A stretch of 64,000 bases of DNA from Alphaproteobacteria bacterium (GTDB taxonomy: Bacteria > Pseudomonadota > Alphaproteobacteria > GCA-016699305): assembly GCA_016699305.1 (NCBI GenBank), contig CP064970.1:1798001-1862000 (forward strand). Reading direction: 5' to 3'. Below, piece after piece: positions 33,181-41,601 of the stretch (its first letter is position 1; every line of letters starts with the position of its first letter). The notes under the pieces were generated by a model. That model did no database searches. It saw nothing but the letters and a program-made list of their open reading frames with translations, and was not told the origin of the DNA. A program made the translations under genes and the position numbers.

Positions 33181-33665
33181 TCGGCTCTTATGCTTATGCC
33201 AATAATGATCCGGTGCAGTACACCGATCCAACGGGGATGATCCCCAACCCAGCCGAGGCGGCGTGTATCATGGGACCTAATCCCGTCTGCGTTGGTGGCG
33301 TGGCGGCGGATATTGCGACCAATATCGCTGTTGGGGCCGCAGGATTTGGTGCTGGAATGACCATCGGCAATGTCTGTGCAGGCCAGGGCATGAAACCGCC
33401 GGGGGATTGCGAGCCTGGTTATCAGAAACATCTTCAAGAACAAGTTGACACCATATGCAAACCGCAGCCGAGGATTTGTCGTCCTGGGGAATCATGTTCA
33501 TCCATGAGACAAAAAATTCAGCAATTCTCTGACTGCGGAGATGCTCGTCAGCAAGTAATGAGAGAGTGCTTTAGAGGGGGAGATAAAGGCCATCAGAGAA
33601 AATATGTTGACATGAAAGTTGGCCAGTTCACATGTCAAGGACTCTTACCAACATGCACGCCATGA
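32217..33665 (+). CDS. Orphan Rhs C-terminal cassette 2: core piece plus Cys-rich toxin tip
   Basis: This open frame of 482 codons has no good start (TTG inside core sequence, no ribosome site), so it is probably silent unless recombined into the full gene. After the core the tip diverges at DPTGM. It has a hydrophobic Gly/Ala helix (GVAADIATNIAVGAAGFG) and a compact Cys-rich toxin domain: PPGDCEPG, CRPGESCSSM, CGDARQQVMRECF, GGDKGH. It resembles predicted 'novel toxin' Rhs tips with a GGDxxH site, possibly Ntox16-like. Its stop overlaps the immunity gene start (ATGA). Confidence 0.75.
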   Translation: MITGITYQAFGPASGWSALGQAHRRSFNLDGHVTGITTPDLNITMGYDQAERLSTLQEGKLGLQRFGYAGNGWLDRYTFTDGITGRYDFDPSGNRTAQRDGVKGTVTSMIAGNSNQVTSVTKNNGKTVPMRHDLAGNLTFDGVQDVELSYDGANRASGVKNKGTQYRYNHADQRVEKLGPGTRGVGKEIYAYDLSGLMGGVYGPDAKPLWETVRLDGAPVAVLGGDNKAYAAHPDYRGAPIRLNGANGAMVWDWQASGPWADVSPLHYTPGLSAAFPFHYRERLPGQFYDDETDMNYNGARIYNMHLGRFNQPDPVLQLDGLGSYAYANNDPVQYTDPTGMIPNPAEAACIMGPNPVCVGGVAADIATNIAVGAAGFGAGMTIGNVCAGQGMKPPGDCEPGYQKHLQEQVDTICKPQPRICRPGESCSSMRQKIQQFSDCGDARQQVMRECFRGGDKGHQRKYVDMKVGQFTCQGLLPTCTP

Positions 33666-34186
33666 TCACAGATATCCTGCTCACGCAGGCGATAAAGGAG
33701 GCGTTCCCCGTCTCTCCTATGCCTAGGTCTTTCTTTCAAAGTGAAGAAGATTCTGCGTCACTCCTGGAGCTACCTTCGGATTTGAGAGGACGTGTCATGG
33801 GAAAAAAATGGCATGAAGTCACTCATGATGATTGGGCATGGCTGGGCGGACTGTCTCATTTCCGTGATTACATGACCACTGAGGCATATATTTATTACGT
33901 TCCGTCAGTGCTCTTAGATTCCATACACAGCAATTATTTTCAACATGGTGTTGAAGTAGTGCTTCCAGATAACCAGCAACATATGCCGCGCGGTGAATGG
34001 TGGAAAGATTTTGTGGGAAGCCTTAACGGTAAGCAGAAGGAGGCCATTCGGCTGTTCTTGCAGCGGGTGCGAGCGTTAGCAACCAATGACCCATCGTCTC
34101 TTTTCTGGGCTGAACATGGCCTAAGTATAATATGGCCCGAGTCATCTCGACCCAGCCCATCCAGCAATAATTCACCACGCCCATAA
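33662..34186 (+). CDS. Immunity protein, DUF6714-like (cassette 2)
   Basis: This 174-residue soluble protein starts at ATG 33662, overlapping the toxin stop. Pattern: AIKEAFPVSPMP, then WLGGLSHFRDYMTTEAYIYY and VPSVLLDS. This agrees with DUF6714-type immunity proteins (a Trp, then a 'T-x-E-A-x-x-Y-Y-x-P' helix). A paralogue follows in cassette 3. It should neutralise the Cys-rich tip of the frame before it. Confidence 0.7.
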   Translation: MITDILLTQAIKEAFPVSPMPRSFFQSEEDSASLLELPSDLRGRVMGKKWHEVTHDDWAWLGGLSHFRDYMTTEAYIYYVPSVLLDSIHSNYFQHGVEVVLPDNQQHMPRGEWWKDFVGSLNGKQKEAIRLFLQRVRALATNDPSSLFWAEHGLSIIWPESSRPSPSSNNSPRP

Positions 34187-34189
34187 CGC

Positions 34190-35303
34190 GGTGCGTGCGG
34201 TGTTGCCTTCGGGCAAGGTGCTGAATTACGCCTATAACGCCAACGGCCAGGTAGCGCAGATCAGCCTGAACGGCGCGGCTTTGATCACGGGGATCACCTA
34301 TCAGGCCTTTGGTCCGGCCTCGGGGTGGAGCGCGTTGGGGCAGGCGCATCGGCGCAGCTTTAACCTGGACGGGCATGTCACGGGGATCACGACTCCCGAT
34401 TTGAATATCACCATGGGCTATGACCAGGCCGAGCGGTTATCCACTTTGCAAGAAGGCAAATTGGGTCTGCAGCGTTTTGGTTATGCGGGGAATGGGTGGT
34501 TGGACCGCTACACCTTTACCGACGGCATCACGGGGCGCTATGATTTCGACCCATCGGGCAATCGCACGGCGCAGCGCGACGGTGTGAAGGGCACGGTGAC
34601 CTCGATGATTGCGGGAAACAGCAACCAAGTGACCAGCGTGACGAAGAACAACGGCAAGACCGTGCCGATGCGCCATGACTTGGCGGGGAACCTGACCTTT
34701 GACGGCGTGCAGGACGTGGAGCTTTCTTATGACGGCGCGAACCGCGCCTCGGGCGTGAAGAATAAAGGCACACAGTATCGCTATAACCACGCGGATCAGC
34801 GGGTGGAGAAACTGGGCCCCGGCACGCGCGGCGTGGGTAAGGAGATCTACGCCTATGACCTGTCCGGCTTGATGGGCGGCGTGTATGGCCCCGACGCCAA
34901 GCCTTTATGGGAGACGGTGCGCCTGGACGGCGCGCCGGTAGCGGTGCTGGGCGGCGATAACAAAGCCTATGCCGCGCATCCCGATTATCGCGGCGCGCCC
35001 ATTCGCCTGAACGGCGCAAACGGCGCGATGGTCTGGGACTGGCAAGCCTCAGGCCCCTGGGCCGACGTGTCGCCCCTGCACTACACGCCCGGCCTCAGCG
35101 CCGCCTTTCCCTTCCACTATCGCGAACGCCTGCCCGGCCAGTTCTATGACGACGAAACCGACATGAACTATAACGGCGCGCGCATCTATAACATGCATCT
35201 GGGCCGCTTTAACCAACCCGACCCCGTGCTGCAGCTGGATGGCCTCGGCTCTTATAATATTGACAATAACAATCCGGTGGGGTTTGTGGATCCGGATGGA
35301 CGG
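34190..35303 (+). repeat. Rhs core copy 3 (orphan cassette)
   Basis: Near-identical to bases 30320-31433. It begins four bases after the immunity stop at 34186. It shares variant codons with copy 2 rather than copy 1. Confidence 0.9.
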
Positions 35304-35744
35304 CAAGCACAGGCTGTCTTACCTCTTTGTGTCGCGCAGCCATATTTGTGCGTAGCTATGGGTATTGGAACAGGCATAACAATCGCGGCATCGCCGCAAG
35401 GGCAACAAGCGATTTCTGATGCTTGGCATTACGTCAAAGATCAATGCACTTCTCTGGCAGGCCAAGGTATAAGGCCCCCGGGGGATTGTGAGCCAGGACG
35501 CTACCGTGATCTAAAACAGCAAGTAGATTCCTCCTGCAAACCTTCTCCAAAAATTTGCAGGTCAGGAGATGCTTGCACTTCAATGGAAGAAAAGATTGCC
35601 TTCTTTTCTGATTGCGCTGCTGCACGCAAACAGATTATGGACGAATGCTTCCACGGAGGGGACGTGGCCCATATCAAAGAGTATGCCCGAGTGGACAACT
35701 ATGCATCTGGCTGCAGAAACCTACTGCCGACGTGTACGCCATGA
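34191..35744 (+). CDS. Orphan Rhs C-terminal cassette 3: core piece plus second Cys-rich tip
   Basis: This frame of 517 codons begins with a GTG inside core sequence and lacks a ribosome site. After DPDGR the tip has a hydrophobic stretch (CVAMGIGTGITIAAS) and a Cys-rich domain homologous to cassette 2: PPGDCEPG, CRSGDACTSM, CAAARKQIMDECF, GGDVAH, CRNLLPTCTP. So two diverged members of one toxin family sit side by side, each with its own DUF6714-like partner. The stop overlaps the immunity start. Confidence 0.75.
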   Translation: MRAVLPSGKVLNYAYNANGQVAQISLNGAALITGITYQAFGPASGWSALGQAHRRSFNLDGHVTGITTPDLNITMGYDQAERLSTLQEGKLGLQRFGYAGNGWLDRYTFTDGITGRYDFDPSGNRTAQRDGVKGTVTSMIAGNSNQVTSVTKNNGKTVPMRHDLAGNLTFDGVQDVELSYDGANRASGVKNKGTQYRYNHADQRVEKLGPGTRGVGKEIYAYDLSGLMGGVYGPDAKPLWETVRLDGAPVAVLGGDNKAYAAHPDYRGAPIRLNGANGAMVWDWQASGPWADVSPLHYTPGLSAAFPFHYRERLPGQFYDDETDMNYNGARIYNMHLGRFNQPDPVLQLDGLGSYNIDNNNPVGFVDPDGRQAQAVLPLCVAQPYLCVAMGIGTGITIAASPQGQQAISDAWHYVKDQCTSLAGQGIRPPGDCEPGRYRDLKQQVDSSCKPSPKICRSGDACTSMEEKIAFFSDCAAARKQIMDECFHGGDVAHIKEYARVDNYASGCRNLLPTCTP

Positions 35745-36289
35745 CGACCGAATCGGTGTTTGAAAATATCTTGACGCAGGCATTCCCTATAGAGCCTGTC
35801 CCGGAGTGTTTTTTCCAAAACCCGGAAGACGCAACATCAGACCTTGAGCTTCCGCTTGACCTTCGGGAGAAACTCATGGGACGGCGTTGGACGGACGTAG
35901 CATTTGAAGATTGGAGATGGATCGGCGGACTATCGACAAAGCGCTGTTACATGACTCCTGAAGCGTATCACTATTATCTTCCCTCTTTATTGCTACAGAT
36001 ATCCAAAAATAAGGATTGGGTCGTATATGGTGTCGATGCCCTTCTCCCAGGAGAGAAATTCATTCCAGAATTACAGACGTGGTCAGAATACAGCTCTGTA
36101 TGGTGGAAGAATTTCACAGAACGATTTAATGTCCATCAGAGAGAGGTGGTTAGGATATATCTAAAAGATGTCGAACTAATTGAACCAGCCGATCTTGAAT
36201 CAATAGCTCGTGCAAAGTATGCCCTCGACAATATTTGGATAGAACGTCCCCAGGGAAGTGTTACGCATAATCCTCCACCACGGCCATGA
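35741..36289 (+). CDS. Immunity protein, DUF6714-like (cassette 3)
   Basis: This 182-residue paralogue of the cassette 2 immunity protein has ILTQAFPIEPVPECFF, WRWIGGLSTKRCYMTPEAYH and YYLPSLLL. ATG 35741 overlaps the toxin stop (ATGA). It is diverged from its paralogue, as expected for partners matched to different toxin versions. Confidence 0.7.
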   Translation: MTTESVFENILTQAFPIEPVPECFFQNPEDATSDLELPLDLREKLMGRRWTDVAFEDWRWIGGLSTKRCYMTPEAYHYYLPSLLLQISKNKDWVVYGVDALLPGEKFIPELQTWSEYSSVWWKNFTERFNVHQREVVRIYLKDVELIEPADLESIARAKYALDNIWIERPQGSVTHNPPPRP

Positions 36290-37130
36290 ATGTGGCGGCG
36301 ACGGCAAAGCCTATGCCGCGCATCCCGATTATCGCGGCGCGCCCATTCGCCTGAACGGCGCGAACGGCGCGATGGTCTGGGACTGGCAAGCCTCAGGCCC
36401 CTGGGCCGACGTGTCGCCCCTGCACTACACACCCGGCCTCAGCGCCGCCTTTCCCTTCCACTATCGCGAACGCCTGCCCGGCCAGTTCTATGACGACGAA
36501 ACCGACATGAACTATAACGGCGCGCGCATCTATAACATGCATCTGGGCCGCTTTAACCAACCCGACCCCGTGCTGCAGCTGGATGGCCTTAACTCGTATA
36601 ATATTGACAATAACAATCCGGTGGGGTTTGTGGATCCGGATGGACGGCAAGCACTTGCAGCCGGAGCCATCGCTGCTCGTGCAGCCGTTGTTGCTGCAGG
36701 TCGGTGCGCCGCCAGTACAGTATGCCGTGCCATTGTCGGAGGCTTCATAGCCAATCGCGCATCGGTGCAATCACTGCAGCAGTATGGACAATTTGTCGGC
36801 TCACCCTTCTATAAGGTGGCTACGGATCCTAATAATCCTGCTGGCCAAGCCGCCAATTTCTGCTTGGGGATGGTTAAATCTATGGTTCTGCCAGAAGGTA
36901 TGAACTTAGAAACACCAGGATTTGGAAACCCCGCATATGAGAAATCTGGAGAAGCATTTATGCTTGGTGTGGGGCGGTTTATGGATGGAATCATGGATTA
37001 CACAAATCCGAATGATAACGCTCAAAAACAGAGCACCTCTCCATCAAAGCTACAAAGTGCCCCTCCTCGTCCTGCTATTAACGACTTTGGCGACCCGAGA
37101 CCTTCTTATCCTGTGCCGATTCATGGTTAG
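36258..37130 (+). CDS. Orphan Rhs C-terminal cassette 4: short core piece plus unrecognised tip
   Basis: Core homology starts only at 36294 (GGDGKAYA), five bases after the previous immunity stop. The frame has a GTG at 36258 and no ribosome site. The tip after DPDGR starts with an Ala-rich hydrophobic helix (AAGAIAARAAVVAAGRCAAS) and ends with a Pro/Ser-rich tail (APPRPAINDFGDPRPSYPVP). I see no catalytic motif. It has no immunity gene on the same strand; the next gene is convergent. Confidence 0.65.
   Translation: MLRIILHHGHECGGDGKAYAAHPDYRGAPIRLNGANGAMVWDWQASGPWADVSPLHYTPGLSAAFPFHYRERLPGQFYDDETDMNYNGARIYNMHLGRFNQPDPVLQLDGLNSYNIDNNNPVGFVDPDGRQALAAGAIAARAAVVAAGRCAASTVCRAIVGGFIANRASVQSLQQYGQFVGSPFYKVATDPNNPAGQAANFCLGMVKSMVLPEGMNLETPGFGNPAYEKSGEAFMLGVGRFMDGIMDYTNPNDNAQKQSTSPSKLQSAPPRPAINDFGDPRPSYPVPIHG
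36294..36647 (+). repeat. Rhs core copy 4 (shortest orphan copy)
   Basis: Near-identical to bases 31081-31433. It carries the GGDGK and DGLNSY variants of copy 1, and its exit (GGACGGCAAGCAC) matches copy 3. Confidence 0.9.
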
Positions 37131-37137
37131 GAGGGGT

Positions 37138-37740
37138 TTACTTAGAAAGGCGATGGAAATTTTTTTCCATCGCCTGTTTGAGCGCAACGACGCTGAAGCA
37201 ACAAGAAATAAGCACGTAAATTTTACCAAAATGGGCAGAGACGATCGAATACATATTCGAGTCGATATGCCCTTGCATTAAAAATATTTTTAATGCAACC
37301 ACAACAAAAGATGCTACACAGTGTGTATAAACAGCCCATCTCCATATTGTACTCCAATACAAGGTGGAGATATCCATATTGCTATACATTTTATTTTTGG
37401 TATCAACATCTTCATTTATGACAATTATATCTTCAGAAGTTAATTTTTCTGACGGTGTAGAAATAAAGACAGACGGATTCTGAATCCTATGGGAGTGCTC
37501 TCTCATTATTTTATTAAGAGCGATGAAATAAGATACAAAATAGAAGACATATGTAGTGACATACGATAAATATTTATGCGAATGAAAGAAGTTTTGTTCT
37601 ATATTGATGCCCGGTATGCGCACTAATAAATTCCAAAAAATGTTAAATATTACAGACATAATAATAACGTAAAAAGTACTCCTCAATATCACACCCCACC
37701 AGATTATGATTGTATCCTTCCAAGTTAGCTGCTGTGTCAT
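37138..37740 (-). CDS. Membrane protein on the opposite strand between Rhs cassettes 4 and 5
   Basis: This 200-residue protein has about four membrane segments (e.g. IIIWWGVILRSTFYVIIMSV, YVFYFVSYFIAL) and a cytosolic loop. Its DNA is very AT-rich. ATG 37740 has AGAAGG nine bases upstream. It ends eight bases from the cassette 4 stop, tail to tail. It holds the place of an immunity gene but in reverse orientation. It may be the immunity protein of tip 4 or an unrelated insertion. Confidence 0.65.
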   Translation of the reverse strand: MTQQLTWKDTIIIWWGVILRSTFYVIIMSVIFNIFWNLLVRIPGINIEQNFFHSHKYLSYVTTYVFYFVSYFIALNKIMREHSHRIQNPSVFISTPSEKLTSEDIIVINEDVDTKNKMYSNMDISTLYWSTIWRWAVYTHCVASFVVVALKIFLMQGHIDSNMYSIVSAHFGKIYVLISCCFSVVALKQAMEKNFHRLSK

Positions 37741-37817
37741 TGGGGTATGCCTTCTCGTGATTCCGCAAACAATTCCGGAATTTATCATAATGCCCATGAT
37801 GATTCGACTAATTTCGT

Positions 37818-39139
37818 CCCACGCGCATCACCTATGGCGATAACCAGGTCGAGACGTTGCACTACGACCAAGGCGCGAACGGCAAGGGGCGCTTGACGGG
37901 GGCGCAATACGCGGCGGGCAGCACGACTTATGCCTATGACTCCCAAGGCCATCTGTCGCAAGAGTCTCAGATCGTGGACAAGGTGACATTGACGACCACC
38001 TATACCCGCAACGCGGCGGGTCAGGTGGTGCGTGCGGTGTTGCCTTCGGGCAAGGTGCTGAATTACGCCTATAACGCCAACGGCCAGGTGGCGCAGATCA
38101 GCCTGAACGGCGCGGCTTTGATCACGGGGATCACCTATCAGGCCTTTGGTCCGGCCTCGGGGTGGAGCGCGTTGGGGCAGGCGCATCGGCGCAGCTTTAA
38201 CCTGGACGGGCATGTCACGGGGATCACGACTCCCGATTTGAATATCACCATGGGCTATGACCAGGCCGAGCGGTTATCCACTTTGCAAGAAGGCAAATTG
38301 GGTCTGCAGCGTTTTGGCTATGCGGGGAATGGGTGGTTGGACCGCTACACCTTTACCGACGGCATCACGGGGCGCTATGATTTCGACCCATCGGGCAATC
38401 GCACCGCGCAGCGCGACGGTGTGAAGGGCACGGTGACATCGGTGATTGCGGGAAACAGCAACCAAGTGACCAGCGTGACGAAGAACAACGGCAAGACCGT
38501 GCCGATGCGCCATGACTTGGCGGGGAACCTGACCTTTGACGGCGTGCAGGACGTGGAGCTTTCTTATGACGGCGCGAACCGCACCTCGGGCGTGAAGAAT
38601 AAAGGCACACAGTATCGCTATAACCACGCGGATCAGCGGGTGGAGAAACTGGGCCCCGGCACGCGCGGCGTGGGTAAGGAGATCTACGCCTATGACCTGT
38701 CCGGCTTGATGGGCGGCGTGTATGGCCCCGACGCCAAGCCTTTATGGGAAACGGTGCGCCTGGACGGCGCCCCCGTGGCGGTGCTGGGCGGCGACGGCAA
38801 AGCCTATGCCGCGCATCCCGATTATCGCGGCGCGCCCATTCGCCTGAACGGCGCGAACGGCGCGATGGTCTGGGACTGGCAAGCCTCAGGCCCCTGGGCC
38901 GACGTGTCGCCCCTGCACTACACACCCGGCCTCAGCGCCGCCTTTCCCTTCCACTATCGCGAACGCCTGCCCGGCCAGTTCTATGACGACGAAACCGACA
39001 TGAACTATAACGGCGCGCGCATCTATAACATGCATCTGGGCCGCTTTAACCAACCCGACCCCGTGCTGCAGCTGGATGGCCTTAACTCGTATAATATTGA
39101 CAATAACAATCCGGTGGGGTTTGTGGATCCGGATGGACG
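37818..39139 (+). repeat. Rhs core copy 5 (longest orphan copy)
   Basis: Near-identical to bases 30112-31433, with the GGDGK, NRTSG and DGLNSY variants of the full-length gene. Confidence 0.9.
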
Positions 39140-39641
39140 CACCGCCGACCCCATCGGCTATGGTGCCAGCATGACAGGATCACGGGCTGAACAGGCGTAT
39201 AGGGAGGCTGCGCAGGCATACACCCAGCCACAAACAGAAACGTCATGGGGGGAAGTCGCTGCCCAGGGATTTGGAACAGGCGTTATGGCGGCAGCGGATG
39301 GAATGAACCCATTTGGCAATCCCTTCTATGACGCCGGTGCATATAGCGATTCAGACCCAGGAGCTGAAGGAGCTTATTTTATTGGGCAAAGAACTGTTGA
39401 TGTAGGGTTGGCCTTACTGCTCAGAAACCAATATAATCTTGGTCGAGAAATCTGCATTGGTAAGAATCTAAGGATAGCACCGTTCGGCAATAGAACAGGT
39501 CATCCGTTGGGAGAGTTACCGCATTATCACAGAAGAGGCGCACCTGATATCAATGGGGAAACGCCGAAAGGTCAGGGAATCAAAAGGCATCGGCCATGGG
39601 AAAGAAAAAGCTCGGATACAAACTTCATGAACAGGCTGTGA
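37857..39641 (+). CDS. Orphan Rhs C-terminal cassette 5: core piece plus His-rich nuclease-like tip
   Basis: This frame of 594 codons starts with TTG in core sequence and has no ribosome site. After DPDGR the tip has a linker and ends with IGKNLRIAPFGNRTGHPLGE, then LPHYHRR and GQGIKRHRPWE. This block is common at the end of Rhs proteins and resembles an HNH-like nuclease fold with several His. The immunity gene follows after one base. Confidence 0.78.
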   Translation: MHYDQGANGKGRLTGAQYAAGSTTYAYDSQGHLSQESQIVDKVTLTTTYTRNAAGQVVRAVLPSGKVLNYAYNANGQVAQISLNGAALITGITYQAFGPASGWSALGQAHRRSFNLDGHVTGITTPDLNITMGYDQAERLSTLQEGKLGLQRFGYAGNGWLDRYTFTDGITGRYDFDPSGNRTAQRDGVKGTVTSVIAGNSNQVTSVTKNNGKTVPMRHDLAGNLTFDGVQDVELSYDGANRTSGVKNKGTQYRYNHADQRVEKLGPGTRGVGKEIYAYDLSGLMGGVYGPDAKPLWETVRLDGAPVAVLGGDGKAYAAHPDYRGAPIRLNGANGAMVWDWQASGPWADVSPLHYTPGLSAAFPFHYRERLPGQFYDDETDMNYNGARIYNMHLGRFNQPDPVLQLDGLNSYNIDNNNPVGFVDPDGRTADPIGYGASMTGSRAEQAYREAAQAYTQPQTETSWGEVAAQGFGTGVMAAADGMNPFGNPFYDAGAYSDSDPGAEGAYFIGQRTVDVGLALLLRNQYNLGREICIGKNLRIAPFGNRTGHPLGELPHYHRRGAPDINGETPKGQGIKRHRPWERKSSDTNFMNRL

Positions 39642-39642
39642 T

Positions 39643-40017
39643 ATGAAGACTCCTCTTATTCTTTACGAGAAAGACTCGCGCGATGTATGCATGTTTTCCA
39701 GTGCTGCAGCGTTGGAAAGATATGTGGAACCCATTGACGTTGAAAACGGTGAATATCAAGCCTACGACGCTGATGGAAAGGTGTTAGATTTAACATTACG
39801 AAAGAGTGTACATAAAGAATCCTTTTTTTGTTTTACAGTTGTGGATTGTGAATTCGGTAATGTATCTTTGATTGAAGATAAAAACGTGTATGACAGGGAT
39901 ACTCTACGAAATATCCTTGCACAATATTCTAAGGCCATGGGGATAGTATTCGAGATAAATCCAAGCTTAGAAGAATTAATTGATGTTTTGATAAAAGACG
40001 TTGGTTACACTAAATAG
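39643..40017 (+). CDS. Probable immunity protein for Rhs tip 5
   Basis: This 124-residue acidic soluble protein (EKDSRDVCMF, VEPIDVENGEYQAYDADGKV) starts one base after the toxin stop. Acidic immunity partners are usual for nuclease toxins. The pattern agrees with small immunity proteins beside the GQGI.RHRPWE Rhs tips. No further domain is recognised. Confidence 0.65.
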   Translation: MKTPLILYEKDSRDVCMFSSAAALERYVEPIDVENGEYQAYDADGKVLDLTLRKSVHKESFFCFTVVDCEFGNVSLIEDKNVYDRDTLRNILAQYSKAMGIVFEINPSLEELIDVLIKDVGYTK

Positions 40018-40027
40018 ATTGCTGGAT

Positions 40028-40093
40028 GGCCAGGTGGCGCAGATCAGCCTGAATGGCGCGGCTTTGATCACGGGGATCACCTATCAGCCATTC
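40028..40093 (+). repeat. Rhs core remnant 6
   Basis: About 66 bp matching the core codons for GQVAQISLNGAALITGITYQ, directly after the last immunity gene. It diverges at once. The base variant AATGGC is shared with copy 2. It marks the end of the cassette array. Confidence 0.8.
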
Positions 40094-40146
40094 GGGTATT
40101 ACCCGAATGGCTGGGTGGCTGTATCAAGCCGCGGTTATCCAACATC

Positions 40147-41127
40147 CTATGGCCAGAATTTTCTCCCAGAAATCCAATCCTCAAATCCGTTTTCGCGCAT
40201 AACTTCGGCGATGGCATCAAGGATCAGGCGTTTGGATAACTGCTTTTCGCCCAAGCGGTCTGTGTATGTGATTTGACTGGTATGCTGTTTGGTTATTTCA
40301 TCAGCAATCTGGTGATGGTATTTATCCGCAAAAAATGTGGTGATTTTTGATCGTACGAACGCTTTAAGACTTTCCTTCTGCTTTTGTCGCGGGTCATTTT
40401 GTGCCCTCGTTAACCCGGCACTTTGCTTCGCTTGATTTTTTCCAGCAAAGACATAGTCAGGCCACACGAATGTAAAATCTGCACGAGTCGACACCATGCA
40501 TTCGGCAAGGTTGACGACAGTCATTTTGGGATTGGTTGTCTTTGACGGATTCCTGGCAAGGGAAAGCACAATGCCCGATCCGTTCATGGACTGGGATATG
40601 GAAGCATAGGCTTGCTTCGCCTTCTCTTGATCGGACAAAGACCGCGCCAGATAAACCTCAAACCGCTCTTGCCTCTTGGTCAAATGTCCGAGAAAGAGCG
40701 CCGTGGATGAAATAGCTTCTCTCTCTCCATCCGTTCCTGCCATGTTCTGGACCCATAGCCCAAGACTGTTCCAATCGGCACGCCATCGCCTGAGTTCTTC
40801 ATCGCTGGGCTGAAAAGTGATTCCGCAGCAGGGGCATAGGGCCGAAGTCATCTTACCCTTTGCACCCTTGCGGCGCACAATTGCCGTGGCATCGCATGAA
40901 ATGCAGGCAACTGAGTTCGTGTGCTCTTCCGATAACAGCCCGTGTTTCATAAGGCCGGGAAGATATGGCTTGGCGTCCAAACCAATGTCAGCCTTTGCAA
41001 GGAATACCGGATCATCCCCAGCAACATCCAGCTGCCTCAGCATATCTATGAGAAATCTCGGCCATCGTTTAGGCGGCTTGCGTGGCTGCGCCGTCGGTTT
41101 CGCTGTCGCTGTCGTCTTGTTCTTCAT
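40147..41127 (-). CDS. Zinc-finger-like protein of an unknown four-gene cluster
   Basis: This 326-residue protein has a basic N-terminus, then WPRFLIDML and a probable winged-helix segment. A zinc site is suggested by CISC at about residue 75 and CPCC at about 98. A Trp-rich turn follows (DEELRRWRADWNSLGLWV). The C-terminal third (RQKQKESLKAFVRSKITTFF) is helical. It overlaps the previous gene by 59 bp and has GAGGG nine bases before ATG. I recognise the pattern only as a hypothetical protein found near integrases. DNA binding is plausible. Confidence 0.6.
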   Translation of the reverse strand: MKNKTTATAKPTAQPRKPPKRWPRFLIDMLRQLDVAGDDPVFLAKADIGLDAKPYLPGLMKHGLLSEEHTNSVACISCDATAIVRRKGAKGKMTSALCPCCGITFQPSDEELRRWRADWNSLGLWVQNMAGTDGEREAISSTALFLGHLTKRQERFEVYLARSLSDQEKAKQAYASISQSMNGSGIVLSLARNPSKTTNPKMTVVNLAECMVSTRADFTFVWPDYVFAGKNQAKQSAGLTRAQNDPRQKQKESLKAFVRSKITTFFADKYHHQIADEITKQHTSQITYTDRLGEKQLSKRLILDAIAEVMRENGFEDWISGRKFWP

Positions 41128-41545
41128 TGCCGCAAGCCCTCAACAATTTGATCTCGCGGAAGAACCGCTTGATGTTCTCATCCGTTTCGTCATGGCCAAG
41201 GCCCGTGTCGCCGGAACTGCTTATGGTGACTTTCACGGAAACGTCTTTCTTTTCTGCCGTGTCCCAGTACACGACGAACAGCGCCGCTTGGGTTGCTTCT
41301 ACATAGCTGCGATGCCACCAGCCGCCGGGATCGGGGTTGATGTTGATGCGGCTGTTGGCGCAATCCCGAATTTCCTGAACCCAATCGCGCGGCTGTTCCT
41401 GTTCCAGATGGTTCTTGGGAATTCTGATATTCAGCGATGTTTCCCAGAAAGGATGCTTTGTCCTTTGCACCCTTAATGAACCAACAAAAGCCTGTTTGAC
41501 CCCGGTATCTGACATGGGGACTGACAAAGGCTTTCCCGCGATCAC
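41069..41545 (-). CDS. Downstream frame of the unknown cluster, probably read by -1 frameshift
   Basis: Starting at GTG 41545 it gives 158 residues, but the same frame is open and protein-like back to 41626 (GRGQPQKVIDARPPKNEVFD), and no start codon with a ribosome site is seen. That point is the slippery site of the upstream gene, so it is likely the C-terminal half of one ~443-residue protein. Content: beta-rich with a central HPFWETSLNIRIP, and an acidic end (NEEQDDSDSETDG). No known motif. Confidence 0.55.
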   Translation of the reverse strand: MIAGKPLSVPMSDTGVKQAFVGSLRVQRTKHPFWETSLNIRIPKNHLEQEQPRDWVQEIRDCANSRININPDPGGWWHRSYVEATQAALFVVYWDTAEKKDVSVKVTISSSGDTGLGHDETDENIKRFFREIKLLRACGNEEQDDSDSETDGAATQAA

Positions 41546-41601
41546 GCGATCAAGGAGGGCTTGCAGGTCAAAGACTTCGTTTTTCGGTGGGCGGGCGTCT
41601 A

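Noticed and set aside
36529..36754. Minus-strand frames across Rhs tip 4 as a possible immunity gene
   Set aside because: They mirror the sense frame and include the core repeat antisense sequence.
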